NCBI GenBank assembly: GCA_030638625.1
Contig: DAOWEE010000193.1
Span: forward strand, 1 to 15,455
From: Methanosarcinales archaeon
GTDB lineage: Archaea; Halobacteriota; Methanosarcinia; Methanosarcinales; Methanocomedenaceae
Direction of reading: 5' to 3'
DNA: 15,455 bases
Part shown: piece by piece, positions 13,595-15,455 of the stretch
How the letters are laid out: each line of letters opens with the position of its first letter
Numbering within the stretch: position 1 is the stretch's first letter
The notes under the pieces: model-generated
Database searches by the model: none
Told to the model about the DNA's origin: nothing
What the model saw: the letters and a program-made list of their open reading frames with translations, nothing else
Made by a program: the position numbers and the translations under genes

Positions 13595-15109
13595 ATGGAA
13601 TTATCGGTTCAGCCAATCAATATCAAAGTAGGCAAACACAAAGTTGTATTGAACAACCTTGACGCAAAGGAACTGGGTGTCCTGGCGGGCGACCGCGTAA
13701 AATTGAAAGACCATGGTTACCTTACTGCTATTGTAGATACCACAGACGATATAATTCCCCAAGGCACTATCGGGGTATATCACGAGATAATCGAACATAT
13801 CAATGATGCAAGTACCCTTGGGATTTCACCGGCCACAAAACCCGCTTCTGTGAGTACTATCAAACACATCATGGACGGTGGGAAATACACCAGGGAAGAT
13901 ATCTATGACCTGGTGAATGATATTGTAAAAGAAAATCTCAGCGACATTGAGATGACTGCATTTATCACAGCCTCCCACATGAACTGCCTGCCTGCTGAGC
14001 AGACTGAATGGCTGACAAGGGCAATGATAGATACAGGAGAAAAACTTGAATTCGATACCCACCCCATCATGGACAAGCACAGTATTGGCGGTGTGCCGGG
14101 GAATAAGATTTCACTGCTCATCGTACCTATAGTGGCAGCAGCAGGACTGCTGATTCCAAAGACGAGTAGCCGGGCCATTACTGGGGCCGGCGGCACGGCA
14201 GACCTGATGGAGATACTGGCGCCTGTTGCATTCAATGCTGACGAGATAAAATCAATGACTGAAAAGGTAGGCGGTGTTATAGTTTGGGGCGGTGCCACTA
14301 ATATTGCGCCTGCTGATGACAAACTTATCAGGGTGGAATATCCACTTTCACTTGACCCAAGCTGCCAGTTGCTGGCAAGCATCATGGCCAAGAAGGGCGC
14401 CGTTGGCGCGGACTGCGTGGTCATAGACATCCCGACCGGTTCAGGTACTAAGATACCTGACGTGGAAGAGGGCAGGGCATTGGCCCGCGGCCTCATTGAC
14501 CTTGGAGCCAGGCTGGGGATGCAGGTGGAATGTGCCATGACCTACGGAGCATCACCGGTGGGCAGGACAGTTGGGGGAGGGCTGGAAGTAGTTGAGGCAC
14601 TGAAAGTGCTTGAATCCATGGAAGGACCCAACAGTCTTATCCAGAAGAGTGTGGGACTTGCCGGTCTGATGCTTGAGATGGGCGGTGCTGCAAACAAAGG
14701 TGAAGGCAGGAATATGGCCTATGAGATATTGAAGTCAGGGAAGGCCCTTGAAAAAATGCGCGAGATTATCGAGATACAGGGCGGCAATCCTGCTATAACT
14801 TCTGATGATATACCCATAGGGGACAAGACTGCCCAGATTTTTGCGCCGTCTAACGGCTATATTGTAGAGTTCCATAACAAACGTATTGTTGAAATTGCAA
14901 GGCTGGCAGGGGCGCCCAACGATAAGGGTGCTGGTGTGCTGATACATAAGAAGAATGGTGAAACTGTACGAAAAGGCGAAGCTATTTTGAGCATTTACTC
15001 AGAAAAGGAGTGGAAACTCACCAATGCCATAAACAGTGCTAAAAGGGACCACCCTATTATTGTGGAAGGAATGTTGTTGGAAACTGTAAGCGGGCAAAGG
15101 GAACTATAA
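13595..15109 (+). CDS. deoA: AMP phosphorylase (archaeal DeoA family)
   Basis: A 504-residue enzyme of the archaeal AMP phosphorylase group, which is longer than bacterial thymidine phosphorylase because of an added N-terminal domain (about residues 1-85). The family converts AMP and phosphate to ribose-1,5-bisphosphate and adenine. This is the first step of the archaeal nucleotide route through ribose-1,5-bisphosphate isomerase and type III RuBisCO; neither of those genes is in the window. Key segments are KHSIGGVPGNK (161-171) and KTSSRAITGAGGTAD (189-203), which bind phosphate, and the glycine-rich MTYGASPVGRTVGGGLE near 316-332. The ribosome binding site GGTGA is four bases from the ATG. 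It ends one base from the convergent gene on the minus strand. Confidence 0.93.
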   Translation: MELSVQPINIKVGKHKVVLNNLDAKELGVLAGDRVKLKDHGYLTAIVDTTDDIIPQGTIGVYHEIIEHINDASTLGISPATKPASVSTIKHIMDGGKYTREDIYDLVNDIVKENLSDIEMTAFITASHMNCLPAEQTEWLTRAMIDTGEKLEFDTHPIMDKHSIGGVPGNKISLLIVPIVAAAGLLIPKTSSRAITGAGGTADLMEILAPVAFNADEIKSMTEKVGGVIVWGGATNIAPADDKLIRVEYPLSLDPSCQLLASIMAKKGAVGADCVVIDIPTGSGTKIPDVEEGRALARGLIDLGARLGMQVECAMTYGASPVGRTVGGGLEVVEALKVLESMEGPNSLIQKSVGLAGLMLEMGGAANKGEGRNMAYEILKSGKALEKMREIIEIQGGNPAITSDDIPIGDKTAQIFAPSNGYIVEFHNKRIVEIARLAGAPNDKGAGVLIHKKNGETVRKGEAILSIYSEKEWKLTNAINSAKRDHPIIVEGMLLETVSGQREL

Positions 15110-15110
15110 C

Positions 15111-15455
15111 TCAGGCTTCCAGATATTCTTCCTTTTTTCCGGAATGCTGCTTGACCAGGTCTGTTTCCAGCTTGAATGAATAAAAGAAGACCATAGATCC
15201 ATCTGGTACATCATCCCAAAGACTGGCATCCACACAACCCTCTCCAAACTCTCCTATGAGTCCTTCATAGGTTGCTGCCTCGATTTTATCAATGTTTATG
15301 GCAAAATCTTCATACCGTTTAGTCTGGTTGTTCTTTACCCGGTAAACACCTTTATTATAGAATTTAGACGAAACAAAGGTACAGGTACCGTTTTGAAGCA
15401 CTTCGTCAATCCTGAAAGGGTCCAGGTCTATTGTGTTCCCCACTCTTGATATGTC
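15111..15455 (-). CDS. Hypothetical protein, 5' end possibly beyond the window
   Basis: A minus-strand frame with its TGA stop at 15111-15113. A GTG at 15443 could open it for 110 residues, but the frame also continues to the window edge (last codons read DISR before the GTG), so the true start may lie outside. The visible part is soluble and has no signal peptide. It includes NGTCTFVSSKFYNKGVYRV, KRYEDFAINIDKIEAATYEG and GDGS-like PDGSMVFFYSFKLE. I do not recognise a family. Only one base separates its stop codon from that of AMP phosphorylase. Confidence 0.55.
   Translation of the reverse strand, partial: DISRVGNTIDLDPFRIDEVLQNGTCTFVSSKFYNKGVYRVKNNQTKRYEDFAINIDKIEAATYEGLIGEFGEGCVDASLWDDVPDGSMVFFYSFKLETDLVKQHSGKKEEYLEA

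Noticed and set aside
13903..14538. Minus-strand frame of 211 residues opposite AMP phosphorylase
   Set aside because: It is a shadow of a complete enzyme gene and has no start signal or known domain.

Overview
The window reads as chromosomal DNA of a methanogen-related euryarchaeon, most like the Methanosarcinales and their ANME relatives. Several features support this: A/T-rich TATA boxes, GGTGA-type ribosome binding sites, a GHMP-type archaeal shikimate kinase, an AMP phosphorylase with the archaeal N-terminal extension, a stand-alone TRAM protein, and a protein I recognise as DUF1699, a family I know mainly from Methanosarcina relatives. The lineage is an inference from gene content; no rRNA or tRNA gene is present. 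The DNA is densely coding. There is no CRISPR array, transposase or phage gene.

Layout. 106-2976 encodes a 956-residue membrane protein with a spermidine-synthase-like domain; 57-residue (3034-3207) and 68-residue (TRAM, 3428-3634) proteins follow. The spacer 3635-3802 is rich in short perfect hairpins. A nucleotidyltransferase (minus strand) and a MobB-MoaE molybdopterin fusion (plus strand) diverge from a small promoter region near 4550. From 5470 to 8197 a plus-strand cluster encodes phosphoglucosamine mutase, a six-cysteine 55-residue protein, shikimate kinase and AroQ-type chorismate mutase, joining amino-sugar and aromatic biosynthesis. Two minus-strand genes follow: DUF1699 and a YkgJ-type cysteine-cluster protein.

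From 9522 a lipoprotein gene runs convergent to an XRE-type regulator. That regulator is divergent from a three-gene ABC importer of the nitrate/sulfonate/taurine type (binding lipoprotein, permease, ATPase). AMP phosphorylase (13595-15109) closes the plus strand. A convergent minus-strand hypothetical ORF (15111 onward) stays open to the window edge.

The points most worth a second look are: two small genes (one membrane, one cysteine-rich); the internally duplicated membrane module and C-terminal extension of the first protein; the hairpin cluster at 3662-3761; two substituted active-site positions in the chorismate mutase; a 25-bp tandem duplication that appears to supply a promoter; a 13-bp tandem duplication carrying the stop codons of two convergent genes; and a hairpin on the stop codon of the ABC binding-protein gene. 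I did not find a clear new multi-gene defence or mobile system.
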